Source: an uncultured Dorea sp.
GTDB lineage: Bacteria > Bacillota > Clostridia > Lachnospirales > Lachnospiraceae
Direction: 5' to 3'
NCBI GenBank assembly: GCA_910585725.1
Contig: CAJUFA010000003.1
Span: 115,116 to 179,115 of the forward strand
DNA: 64,000 nt
In this document: positions 17,673 through 26,086 of the stretch, piece by piece
Layout of the letters: every line of letters starts with the position of its first letter
How positions within the stretch are numbered: the stretch's first letter is position 1
Made by a program: the position numbers and the translations under genes
The notes under the pieces: model-generated
Told to the model about the DNA's origin: nothing
The model's database searches: none
What the model saw: only the letters and a program-made list of their open reading frames with translations

Positions 17673-18354
17673 ATGGATCACATCCCTTCACGATACGTCC
17701 GTCTTCGATACGGACAATCCGGTCTGCCATCTGTGCGATATCATTATCATGTGTGATCAGCACAACCGTCTGCTGAAACTGATTCGCCGCCGTCTTCAGG
17801 AGTCCCAGAACGTCGTGGCCGGAAGCTGTGTCAAGATTGCCCGTAGGTTCATCCGCGAAGACGATCATGGGTTTGGAAGCGATTGCCCTGGCAATTGCCG
17901 CCCTCTGCTGCTGCCCGCCGGATAATGTCCCCGGAAGAGCCTCCTTCTTCTCCTCTAGTTTCAGAAACTCTAATATCTCTTCCACAAAATACTTGTCGAC
18001 GCGCCGCCCATCCAGTTCCAGAGGAAGCACGACATTCTCATATACGTTCAGATCTGGAACCAGATTATAATTCTGGAAGATAAATCCCACTTTCCTGCGC
18101 CGGAAAATCGTAAGCTCTTCCTTCGTCATCCCCGCTAAGCGCTTTCCGGCGACGTATACCTCTCCCTCGGTAGGCGTATCAAGTCCGCCCACCATATGCA
18201 GAAGCGTACTCTTCCCGCTCCCCGACTTGCCGATGATCGCGACAAATTCCTGTTCCTTCACCCGGAAATCCACACCGTCCAAAGCTTTTACGATGTGACC
18301 GCCAAGCTTATAATACTTCTTAAGACCTTTCGTCTCCACAATCCATGTATTCAT
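17665..18354 (-). CDS. ABC transporter ATP-binding protein of the MacB/LolD type
   Basis: The 229-residue ATPase has Walker A GKSGSGKST near residue 42, the signature LSGGQQQRAAIARA near 144, and Walker B MIVFADEPTGNLD. The GNLD ending is typical of ATPases that pair with FtsX-like permeases. It energises the adjacent permease. Upstream lie a direct repeat and a -10 element that point to control by the two-component system encoded just before it. Confidence 0.95.
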   Translation of the reverse strand: MNTWIVETKGLKKYYKLGGHIVKALDGVDFRVKEQEFVAIIGKSGSGKSTLLHMVGGLDTPTEGEVYVAGKRLAGMTKEELTIFRRRKVGFIFQNYNLVPDLNVYENVVLPLELDGRRVDKYFVEEILEFLKLEEKKEALPGTLSGGQQQRAAIARAIASKPMIVFADEPTGNLDTASGHDVLGLLKTAANQFQQTVVLITHDNDIAQMADRIVRIEDGRIVKGCDPCA

Positions 18355-18387
18355 TTTTTGCCTCCTTCGTTTCCTCTTTGATTGTTG

Positions 18388-18454
18388 ATAATCTTATCAT
18401 AGCAGGCAAAAATCACAAACCAGTCACAAACATGAATTATCACAATTCTGTGAT
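18388..18454 (-). promoter_or_regulatory. predicted ABC operon promoter with response-regulator-like direct repeats
   Basis: On the minus strand GTTTGTGA occurs twice, 11 bases apart (plus-strand TCACAAAC at 18413-18420 and 18424-18431). It overlaps the poor -35 region of a TATGAT -10 element near 18396-18401. A third related TTGTGA lies in an ATCACA-ATTC-TGTGAT inverted repeat at 18439-18454, directly after the kinase stop codon. Direct repeats one helical turn apart over a weak -35 are typical of OmpR-type activators. Confidence 0.5.
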
Positions 18455-19386
18455 TATCCCGGTTCGTTTGGAAGGTAAAGGCAAAATTCAGATCCTTCTT
18501 TCGGCCGGGATCTTACTTCTATATATCCGCCCTGGAGATTTAGGATCTTCCTTGTAAGATACAGACCGATTCCTACGCCCTTCTTGTCATGGATCTCCGG
18601 CTCGCGGTAAAATCTCGTGAAAATCTCCGCCTGTCTTTCCGGAAGAATTCCCTTCCCGGTATCCAAGATACTAAGTTTCGTAAATATCTCCTGCCGGGTT
18701 ACTTTTACACGGATGGCTCCGGATGGCTCCGTATATTTCAGGGCGTTATCCAACACATTAAATACGGCTTCCTGGGTCCACTTCTTGTCATGCAGAATAA
18801 TATACGTCTCTTCGCAGTCTACCGACAGACTGATCTGTTTCTCTTCCGCGGCGGGAACGATCTGCGCCACTGCTTCTGTCAGCGTTTCATACAGATTTCC
18901 CGCTTCACTCTTAATCTGGATAATCCCCGCCTCAAGCCTTGACATCTTCACCATGCTCTGCAGCAGAAAATCCAGCTTGTCCGTCTGTCTCTCCAGGTTC
19001 CTCAGAAATTCCCCGCCCTTTTCCGACACCTCTTCTTCCTGGAGAAATTCCAGATAAAGCTTCATGTTCGCGATGGGCGTCCTGGTCTGATGGGAGACGT
19101 CCGAGATCAGTTCCTTAATCTGCTTCTTCTCTGCCAGAGCCGTTTCCTCCTTCTTCTTCCATACCCGGTCAGCCTGTGAGAATTTTTCTCCGCATTTTCC
19201 CCAGAGCGTGTCCTTTACTTCTTCGTCCTCTCCACAGTATCCCCGTCCCGACAGTATATCGTCCAACGCCTGCTCGATCCTTGCAGCGAACCGCCAGACC
19301 TCTCTCTTCAGCCGATATACTCTCCATTCGGAGATCAGAAGCACGCCTGCCGCCAACAGAAGGCATAAAGCCGTCATCCAATCCAT
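18454..19386 (-). CDS. sensor histidine kinase with minimal sensor region
   Basis: The 310-residue kinase has just one N-terminal membrane helix (about residues 4-19) and no extracellular domain. A coiled linker leads to the phosphoacceptor motif SDVSHQTRTPIANM with His99, then the N box (NVLDNALKYTEP), G1 (DTGKGILPE) and G2 (GVGIGLYLTRKIL). With so little outside the membrane it probably senses in the membrane or through the ABC transporter next to it. The start overlaps the end of the regulator gene; an ATG three codons later would give an ATGA overlap. Confidence 0.93.
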   Translation of the reverse strand: MDWMTALCLLLAAGVLLISEWRVYRLKREVWRFAARIEQALDDILSGRGYCGEDEEVKDTLWGKCGEKFSQADRVWKKKEETALAEKKQIKELISDVSHQTRTPIANMKLYLEFLQEEEVSEKGGEFLRNLERQTDKLDFLLQSMVKMSRLEAGIIQIKSEAGNLYETLTEAVAQIVPAAEEKQISLSVDCEETYIILHDKKWTQEAVFNVLDNALKYTEPSGAIRVKVTRQEIFTKLSILDTGKGILPERQAEIFTRFYREPEIHDKKGVGIGLYLTRKILNLQGGYIEVRSRPKEGSEFCLYLPNEPG

Positions 19387-20042
19387 TGATATCCCATCCC
19401 ATATACATTTGAAATATACTTATGTTCCGCATCCTCGATCTTTCTGCGCAGACGGTTGATATTCACCGCTAACGCGTGCTTATCTACAAACTGCCCGCCG
19501 CTGTCCCACAAACGTTCCAGCAAAATCTGATATGTCAAAAGGTGTCCGCTGTTCTTCACAAATTCACCAAGGAGCCTTAATTCCGTCGGCGTGACAGGAC
19601 ATTCCCTCCCCCCTGCGGACACCTTCGCCTCACGAAGGTCTATACGAAGGTATCCGTCGTCAAACACATGATTTTCATTTCCCGCGCTTCTTTTCATAAT
19701 CACACTGATTTTCTTCAATAATATCTTCATAGAGAATGGTTTTGTCACGTAATCCTCAGCTCCCAGGTCGTATCCCTTCAGTACGTCCTCCTCCAGGTCG
19801 CGGGCGGTCAGAAAAATAACCGGCGCTTCCCTTCTCTCCTTCATCCATCTGCAAAAAGTAAATCCCTCGCCGTCCGGAAGATTTACGTCCAGCAAGATTA
19901 AATCCGGTATCTTCTCCAAATAATGTTTTCTCGCATCATCTATGGAAAACGCAGACCTCACGCGGTAATTTTCTTTATCCAATGCATAACTGACTGCATG
20001 ATTCAACTCATAGTCGTCCTCCACCAGTAATATATCCTGCAT
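19374..20042 (-). CDS. OmpR/PhoB-family response regulator
   Basis: The 222-residue regulator has a receiver domain with acidic pocket EDD at 8-10, phosphoacceptor Asp52 in LILLDVNLPDG, and Lys in VTKPFS. A winged helix occupies about 128-220 (CPVTPTELRLLGEFV, HALAVNINRLRRKIED). The kinase gene overlaps its end, so the two are a pair. The likely target is the ABC operon downstream, where repeated GTTTGTGA boxes are seen. Confidence 0.95.
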   Translation of the reverse strand: MQDILLVEDDYELNHAVSYALDKENYRVRSAFSIDDARKHYLEKIPDLILLDVNLPDGEGFTFCRWMKERREAPVIFLTARDLEEDVLKGYDLGAEDYVTKPFSMKILLKKISVIMKRSAGNENHVFDDGYLRIDLREAKVSAGGRECPVTPTELRLLGEFVKNSGHLLTYQILLERLWDSGGQFVDKHALAVNINRLRRKIEDAEHKYISNVYGMGYQWIG

Positions 20043-20193
20043 CTCTTCACTCGTTCCTCCTGTTAATTCCGTTTAATACGCCTGTATCGCCGCCAAAGCG
20101 CCACCCAGTCTGTGTTTGGAAGAACCGCCCCGAAGCGCCGTCCTTCCGGGCAACCTTCCGATCGTACAGCTCTAAATCATAATACAAATAAAC

Positions 20194-20232
20194 CCAACGG
20201 AAATACTTGCCCGCACAAAGTGTTTCCGTTGG
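20194..20232 (-). terminator. Rho-independent terminator of the hydrogenase gene
   Basis: CCAACGGAAA and TTTCCGTTGG form a perfect 10-bp stem around a loop of 19 bases. On the minus strand it is followed by the T-rich run GTTTATTTGTATTAT. It begins 17 bases after the hydrogenase stop. Confidence 0.8.
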
Positions 20233-20248
20233 ATTATACGAATAAACC

Positions 20249-21760
20249 TTATTTCAATTCAATCTCTTCTAACTCCTTTGGAGGCAGCGCCCGGGTAGAT
20301 CCGGCTACAAATTCCTGAACCTTCTTCTTCGCCTTATCGACGGCGATATTGGTTCCTGCTCCGGCCACGCATCCGCCGGGACATCCCATACCTTCGATCA
20401 GACAACCGTTCATCCTGCCTACCTTTGCCAGAGACAACGTCTTCTTACACTCCGCAAGTCCTTCCGCATGCACCACCTTTACATCCGTACCCGGATAGTA
20501 TTCTTTGACACATTTCTCGATCGCGCTGGCAACGCCTCCCGCATAAGCATATCCGCGTCCGGTGCCTGTCGCGTTGTGGAAAGAGGATTCCGCTTCATAT
20601 TTGGTCAGGTCGATTCCCTTCGCATCGAACATCGCCTGCAGCTCTTCGAAGGTAATTACAAAATCAACGTCGCTTCTTACTGTCCTTCGCATAGCTTCCA
20701 GCTTCTTGGCCGCGCATGGTCCGATGAATACAACTTTCGCATCCGGATGCTCTTTCTTGATGGTGCGCGCCGTCGCAACCATAGGCGTTAACTCCTGTGA
20801 TACCTGATCCACCATATCCGGGAAATATTTCTTCGCCAACATCGCCCATGACGGACAGCATGAAGTAAGAAGGAAGGGAAGTTCTCCTGTCGTAACCTTA
20901 TTTACATAATGATGAGCCTCCGCCACCGCTCCGATATCGGCGCCGAGAGCAACCTCATAGAACTCCGAGAATCCTAATTCCTGAAGAGCCGCTTTAAGAT
21001 TCCTCGGCGTAATATGATCTCCAAACTGGCCGGCAAAAGCAGGCGCGATCTCAGCGACGATCTTATCTCCTTCGGTCAGCGCCCTGGCAAGCTGGAATAT
21101 CTGCGACTTGTCAGAGATCGCGCCAAACGGACAATTTACCATACACATACCGCAGGAAACACATTTATCTGTGTTGATAACCGCACGGCCGTGCGAATCC
21201 GTCTCGATCGCATTGACTCCGCATGCATTGGCACAAGGACGTTCCTTCTTGGCTATCGCGTCGTAAGGACAGACTGATTTACATTTACCGCACTTGATAC
21301 ACTTATCCTGATCGATATATGAGCGGCCGTTTACCATAGAAATGGCATCCTTGGGGCAGACCTCCATACACGGATGCGCAAGACATCCTTTACAGGCGTT
21401 GCTGACTTCATAACCTTTCGCCTCGCATCCCTCGCATGCTGAAGGAATAACCTGCATAAGCGGCGGTTCATAGTACTTATCAGAAATATTGCTGGCTTCC
21501 AGACCTGCCGTCAGATGTACATGCTTATTCTCCGGACGAAGGGAAAGCCCCATTGCAAGCCTGAGCCGCTCGCTCACAACGGCGCGGGCGCGGTAAACGC
21601 TCTCTCTGTACTTCATCTCGTCTTCATCAACGATCATGAATGGAATTGCCTCCATATCGTCATTCAGAGTATCTGTGTTCGCCTTAAACCCTAATTTTGC
21701 CACTTCCGTAAATACAATTCTTCTGATCTTCCTGACTGTGGTATCTAACCCTCTCACCAT
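20249..21760 (-). CDS. monomeric [FeFe] hydrogenase, group B type
   Basis: The 503-residue protein has ferredoxin-like cysteine clusters at about 123-135 (CKGCLAHPCMEVCP), 154-165 (CIKCGKCKSVCP) and 200-210 (CVSCGMCMVNCP), then the H-cluster domain. The three H-cluster motifs are TSCCPSW (299-305), GPCAAKK (347-353) and EGMGCPGGCVAGAG (456-469). GPC in place of MPC in the second motif points to group B rather than the classical group A enzyme. It would exchange electrons between ferredoxin and protons, or act in sensing; the physiological direction is not shown. The maturases HydE, HydF and HydG are not in the window. It stands alone between its own promoter and terminator. Confidence 0.93.
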   Translation of the reverse strand: MVRGLDTTVRKIRRIVFTEVAKLGFKANTDTLNDDMEAIPFMIVDEDEMKYRESVYRARAVVSERLRLAMGLSLRPENKHVHLTAGLEASNISDKYYEPPLMQVIPSACEGCEAKGYEVSNACKGCLAHPCMEVCPKDAISMVNGRSYIDQDKCIKCGKCKSVCPYDAIAKKERPCANACGVNAIETDSHGRAVINTDKCVSCGMCMVNCPFGAISDKSQIFQLARALTEGDKIVAEIAPAFAGQFGDHITPRNLKAALQELGFSEFYEVALGADIGAVAEAHHYVNKVTTGELPFLLTSCCPSWAMLAKKYFPDMVDQVSQELTPMVATARTIKKEHPDAKVVFIGPCAAKKLEAMRRTVRSDVDFVITFEELQAMFDAKGIDLTKYEAESSFHNATGTGRGYAYAGGVASAIEKCVKEYYPGTDVKVVHAEGLAECKKTLSLAKVGRMNGCLIEGMGCPGGCVAGAGTNIAVDKAKKKVQEFVAGSTRALPPKELEEIELK

Positions 21761-21810
21761 AACAGAATCTCCTCCTAAATCTTGTATATATGTATGTATT
21801 TCTGTTTATA

Positions 21811-21839
21811 ACTATAATAAATTGTTAAAGAATTGTCAA
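21811..21839 (-). promoter_or_regulatory. strong sigma-A promoter of the hydrogenase gene
   Basis: On the minus strand TTGACA (21839-21834), 17 bases and TATAGT (21816-21811) match consensus in 11 of 12 positions. The leader to the ATG is about 45 bases and ends in AGGAGGAG. Confidence 0.85.
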
Positions 21840-21881
21840 CGCTTTCACTTGTTCGATTTTCAATACAATTCGTACAGGTTG

Positions 21882-22889
21882 CTACAATAAGAATATATTA
21901 TGTTTCCTGCAGACCTTCCGCATCTCCTCCGGCCAGAGACTTGCCTGAACCTCTCCCACATGAGCGCGGTCTAACAGCAACATACACAAGCGCGACTGTC
22001 CGATTCCGCCGCCGATCGTATAAGGAAGTTCTCCATTCATCAGCATTTTATGATAAGGGAGTTCCCTTCGCTCTTCACATCCCGCTTTCTTAAGCTGCTC
22101 TTCCAGCGACTTCTCATCGACGCGGATTCCCATACTTGAGATCTCTAAAGCGCTTTTCAGATGTTCGAACCAGAACAGGATATCGCCGTTTAACTGCCAG
22201 TCGTCATAGTCCGGCGCACGCCCGTCGTGAGGCTTCCCGTCCGCAAGCTTATCCCCGATCTTCATCAGGAATACACAGCCGTACTCTTTCGTGATCTCGT
22301 TCTCTCTCTCCTTCGGGGTTAGATTCGGATACCGCTCCTCTAACTCCTGCGTCGTGATAAAAGTTACGTCATTCGGAAGCTTCTTCGCCGCGTCAGGGTA
22401 TTTATACCATACCTCATGCTGCATATGCTTAATGATCTTGAAGATATTGCGGACAGTCTCCTTAAGCGTCTCCACATTCCTTTCTTCCTTCTTGATGACC
22501 TTCTCCCAGTCCCACTGGTCTACATAACAAGAATGAAGGTTATCCAGCTCTTCGTCCCGGCGAATCGCATTCATATTCGTATAGAGTCCTTCTCCGGGCT
22601 TAAAACCATATCTGTAAAGCGCCATACGTTTCCATTTCGCCAGAGAATGTACCACCTCTATGGTCTCTCCCGGTATTCCCGCGATATCAAACTGCACCGG
22701 GCGTTCCACACCGTTCAGATCGTCGTTGAGTCCGCTGCTCTTCTCGACGAACAGCGGCGCCGATATCCTCTCAAGGTTCATCTCCCTGCCGAACTCCTTC
22801 TGGAACGTATCGCGGATGTATTTGATCGCTTCCTGAGTCTCGCGGATACTAAGCCGCGGATCGTAATTTTCCGGTAATATTAAAGCCAT
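21882..22889 (-). CDS. asnA: aspartate-ammonia ligase
   Basis: The 335-residue enzyme makes asparagine from aspartate, ammonia and ATP; it is a class II tRNA-synthetase relative. Recognisable parts are SIRETQEAIKYIRDTFQKEF, RISAPLFVEKSSGLNDDLNG and the C-terminal TIGGGIGQSRLCMLLL. Length matches the AsnA family. It follows metH by 21 nt with a good ribosome site, so it is probably the last cistron of the methionine transcript. That is an unusual link, perhaps only positional. Confidence 0.97.
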   Translation of the reverse strand: MALILPENYDPRLSIRETQEAIKYIRDTFQKEFGREMNLERISAPLFVEKSSGLNDDLNGVERPVQFDIAGIPGETIEVVHSLAKWKRMALYRYGFKPGEGLYTNMNAIRRDEELDNLHSCYVDQWDWEKVIKKEERNVETLKETVRNIFKIIKHMQHEVWYKYPDAAKKLPNDVTFITTQELEERYPNLTPKERENEITKEYGCVFLMKIGDKLADGKPHDGRAPDYDDWQLNGDILFWFEHLKSALEISSMGIRVDEKSLEEQLKKAGCEERRELPYHKMLMNGELPYTIGGGIGQSRLCMLLLDRAHVGEVQASLWPEEMRKVCRKHNIFLL

Positions 22890-22910
22890 GTCTATCTTTC
22901 CTTTCTCTAA

Positions 22911-25328
22911 TTAATTTTGCTTAGCAAATATTTCCTGTGCATAATATACGGACTGCATAGCGTCTTTCCCATAAAAATCCGCCCCGATCATATCGGCGTA
23001 TTCCTGATTCAGCACCGCGCCTCCCACCATGATCTTACAATCCGGCTTTTCCCTTCGCAGCAGGCGTATCGTATCCTCCATACTCACTACGGTAGTCGTC
23101 ATCAGAGCGCTTAAACCCACAAGCCTTACGTCTTCCTTCACGGCGCATGCCGCGATAACTTCGGGCGGCACGTCTTTCCCCAGATCGATCACATCGAAAC
23201 TATAATTCTCAAGCAGGACTTTCACAATATTCTTCCCGATATCATGGATATCTCCTTTGACCGTCGCCAGGATGATCTTATCCTTCTTTCCGGTCTCGCC
23301 GCCCTTCTTTTCCAGTACGTCCTTAAGCACCGCAAACGCAATCTTCGCGGCGTCCGCGCTCATAAGAAGCTGCGGCAGGAACACGGTTCCCTTCTCAAAT
23401 CCTTTTCCCACCGCGTCAAGCGCCGGGATCAGATATTGATTGATAATCTCCAACGGTTCCTGAGTCTTTGATAATTCTGCGGCCGCATGATATGCTTCTT
23501 CTTTCAGCCCTCTCTCAATGGCGGTCTTAAGTGTAAGAACCGGCGTCCCAGCTTGCTGTCCCGGCGCCGCTTTCGGTCCGGCCGCAGCAGTTCCTGTCTG
23601 CCCGGCATAATGTCGGATATATTCTTCACAGTTCTTGTCATAATTCATCAGCGCACAGAAGGAATGATAGGAACGCATCATATCCTCGGAAGAAGGATTG
23701 ATGATTCCCGCGCTCAGTCCGTTCTGCAGCGCCATTGTATAGAAATTCGCATTAATGACCGGACGGCACGGCAGACCAAATGAGATATTCGATACTCCAA
23801 GTATCGTACATACTCCATATCTCTTTCGCACGCCCTTCAGCGCATCCAGAGTAATCTGCGCGCTTCCCGGCTCCGAACTGATCGTCATGGTAAGTACGTC
23901 CACCACGATATCCTTCTTCGGGATTCCATATTTTTCCGCCTCATTTATGATCTTTCCTGCGATCTTCACCCTTCCCTCCGCCGTCGCAGGGATACCCTCT
24001 TCATCCAGCGTAAGGGCGACGACGACTCCGCCGTATTTCTGTATCAGAGGAAACACCGCGTCCATGGATTCCTTCTTTCCGTTCACGGAATTGATCATAG
24101 GCTTTCCGTTATAGATACGCATAGCGGCTTCCATCGCCTTTATATTCACCGTATCGATCTGCAGGGGAAGACTCGTTACACTCTGAAGCTCCGTAATTAC
24201 TTCCTGCATCAAAGAAGCTTCGTCGATATCCGGAAGACCCACGTTTACATCCAGAATGTGGGCGCCTCTGTCCTGCTGGGTAATCCCTTCCTTCAGGATG
24301 TAATCTATGTCATGTTCCTTCAAAGCCTGTTTGAACTTTTTCTTACCCGTCGGATTGATCCGTTCGCCGACAATAACCGGCTTCCTGCTAAGAACCACTG
24401 CCTTTCCATACGAAGAAACAATCGTATCTTCCTTCGCCGCCGGCGGATGAACCGGCCTTCTGTCCGCCATCCGGGTCATGGCGCGGATATGGTCCGGCGT
24501 CGTTCCGCAGCACCCTCCGATCACACAGGCGCCTTCCTCCAGCACCTTTTCCATCGTATCTGCGAATTCTTCCGGGCTTACGTCATAATAGACTTCTCCG
24601 TCCCGCTGCTTGGGCAGTCCGGCGTTGGGCTTTACGATAACCGGAACGGAAGAATACTTCATCATCTCCTTAAGAATCGGAAGCATCTGCTTCGGCCCCA
24701 TTCCGCAATTCACACCCAGGGCATCCACTCTCAGCCCTTCCAGCATGGCGATTACCGACGGTACGTCCCCGCCGGTCAGTAATTTTCCCTTCTCGTCAAA
24801 GATCATGGTGACCGTTACCGGAAGATTCGTATTCTCCTTGGCGGCCAGAACCGCAGCTTTTACTTCGTAGGTATCGCTCATGGTTTCTATATGGATCAGG
24901 TCTGCGCCCGCCTCCTCGCCGTACCGCATAACCTCACGGAAAGCTTCATAAGCCGCTTCAAATCCCAGATCCCCCATCGGTTTTAAGAGTTTGCCGGTAG
25001 GCCCTACGTCCAGCGCCACATATATCTCCCGGCCATCCTGCACGCCAAGGGCCGCGGCTTTCTTCACATTCCTTACGGCGGCGTCGACGATCTCTTTCAG
25101 TCCATATTGCGAATCGTGAAATTTCAAAGCATTTGCCCCGAAAGTATTCGTCAGGACAATATCACTTCCCGCCTCGAAATACTGCCGGTGAACGTCAACC
25201 AGTTCTTCGGCATGCGTCAGATTCCAGACCTCCGGAAGTTCTCCTGGCTTCAATCCTTTCGATTGGAGCAACGTCCCCATCCCTCCGTCAAAATACAACA
25301 ATTCTTTTCCCAGTCGTTCTGATAACAT
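22911..25328 (-). CDS. metH: cobalamin-dependent methionine synthase core, without activation domain
   Basis: The 805-residue enzyme moves a methyl group from methyl-THF to homocysteine through B12. Domain order: homocysteine-binding barrel about 1-300, with zinc ligands Cys208 (GVNCG) and Cys273-Cys274 (GGCCGTTPDH); pterin-binding barrel about 320-590 (ERINPTGKKKF); B12 cap; B12-binding Rossmann domain with DIHDIG near residue 698, whose His binds cobalt. The fourth, AdoMet-binding activation domain of long MetH is absent; a separate gene just upstream supplies it. ATG 25328 is chosen since AAGGAG precedes it by seven bases; the longer frame overlaps the previous gene. Confidence 0.96.
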   Translation of the reverse strand: MLSERLGKELLYFDGGMGTLLQSKGLKPGELPEVWNLTHAEELVDVHRQYFEAGSDIVLTNTFGANALKFHDSQYGLKEIVDAAVRNVKKAAALGVQDGREIYVALDVGPTGKLLKPMGDLGFEAAYEAFREVMRYGEEAGADLIHIETMSDTYEVKAAVLAAKENTNLPVTVTMIFDEKGKLLTGGDVPSVIAMLEGLRVDALGVNCGMGPKQMLPILKEMMKYSSVPVIVKPNAGLPKQRDGEVYYDVSPEEFADTMEKVLEEGACVIGGCCGTTPDHIRAMTRMADRRPVHPPAAKEDTIVSSYGKAVVLSRKPVIVGERINPTGKKKFKQALKEHDIDYILKEGITQQDRGAHILDVNVGLPDIDEASLMQEVITELQSVTSLPLQIDTVNIKAMEAAMRIYNGKPMINSVNGKKESMDAVFPLIQKYGGVVVALTLDEEGIPATAEGRVKIAGKIINEAEKYGIPKKDIVVDVLTMTISSEPGSAQITLDALKGVRKRYGVCTILGVSNISFGLPCRPVINANFYTMALQNGLSAGIINPSSEDMMRSYHSFCALMNYDKNCEEYIRHYAGQTGTAAAGPKAAPGQQAGTPVLTLKTAIERGLKEEAYHAAAELSKTQEPLEIINQYLIPALDAVGKGFEKGTVFLPQLLMSADAAKIAFAVLKDVLEKKGGETGKKDKIILATVKGDIHDIGKNIVKVLLENYSFDVIDLGKDVPPEVIAACAVKEDVRLVGLSALMTTTVVSMEDTIRLLRREKPDCKIMVGGAVLNQEYADMIGADFYGKDAMQSVYYAQEIFAKQN

Positions 25329-25353
25329 CTGTCTGCTCCTTTGTAAATTATCA

Positions 25354-25998
25354 CTAGCCCCTCCGAAATATGCAGTCTGTCTTACCGCAGGCTTCACATC
25401 CTCTGATATGACAGGCTATATTCTGCCTGCTAAGCCCTATCAGAGCCGTTACCGACTTCGTAGGAGTCAGCATTTTCCCCTCCGTCATAGAAAGCCCGAT
25501 CCTCTTCGGGGCGTCCAGCATCCGCAGTATCATCTCCTGATAACGGATGGAAAGATCTCCATATCCCGGACTGAAACGAGGCCTAATATATAACCCCTGT
25601 TTTGCCGCCTCCTGCCTGATCTCTTCTTGACGTTCATCCAGATACTCTTCCAGCATGGCCGCCCCGCACGCCTGCAGCACAACAGTTTTAGCCATATCCG
25701 TAAGAGTATATCGGCGCATCAGCAGATCCGTCTCCGGGCCCAGCGTCGCCCCTAGCACAATCACTCTTTCGCATCCCGTCAGATTCTTTCCAAGGTCCTT
25801 ACTTGTCACCGGAAAACCTCCGATCTCCATACAGTCGCCGCTCTTAAACAGCACATCAAAAATGCGATAGACAATTCTTCTGCCTGCTGTCTGATCAAGT
25901 TCATCAAAAGAATCCCTGATCAGCGCAAGCGTACCATCATCTACCGCATGGCTTCCATATCCCAGATAACGAACTGCTTCTTTCGTCCTTCTATCCAT
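25354..25998 (-). CDS. stand-alone methionine synthase activation domain protein
   Basis: The 214-residue protein matches the C-terminal activation module of MetH, which binds AdoMet and reductively remethylates oxidised cobalamin. The AdoMet-binding segment is RPRFSPGYGDLSI at about residues 137-149. LSMTEGKMLTPTKSVTALIGLS near the end is also typical. A short cysteine cluster closes the protein (HIRGCEACGKTDC). It sits between metF and metH with matching orientation, so it should restore the split enzyme's activity. Whether it uses ferredoxin or flavodoxin as electron donor is not shown. Confidence 0.9.
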   Translation of the reverse strand: MDRRTKEAVRYLGYGSHAVDDGTLALIRDSFDELDQTAGRRIVYRIFDVLFKSGDCMEIGGFPVTSKDLGKNLTGCERVIVLGATLGPETDLLMRRYTLTDMAKTVVLQACGAAMLEEYLDERQEEIRQEAAKQGLYIRPRFSPGYGDLSIRYQEMILRMLDAPKRIGLSMTEGKMLTPTKSVTALIGLSRQNIACHIRGCEACGKTDCIFRRG

Positions 25999-26041
25999 AA
26001 ATCCTTCCTTCTGTATCCTTGCTTCGGTCCTTCGTCTAAAG

Positions 26042-26086
26042 GGAATAACCGAACCGGATCATGTTATCGATCCGGTCGTATATTCC
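26042..26086 (-). other. long hairpin between metF and the activation-domain gene
   Basis: ACCGGATC (26053-26060) pairs with GATCCGGT (26069-26076), and an outer GGAATA/TATTCC stem encloses it. It begins one base after the metF stop. No T-run follows on the minus strand (CTTTAGACGAAGG), so it looks more like a processing or stabilising hairpin than a terminator. Confidence 0.55.
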
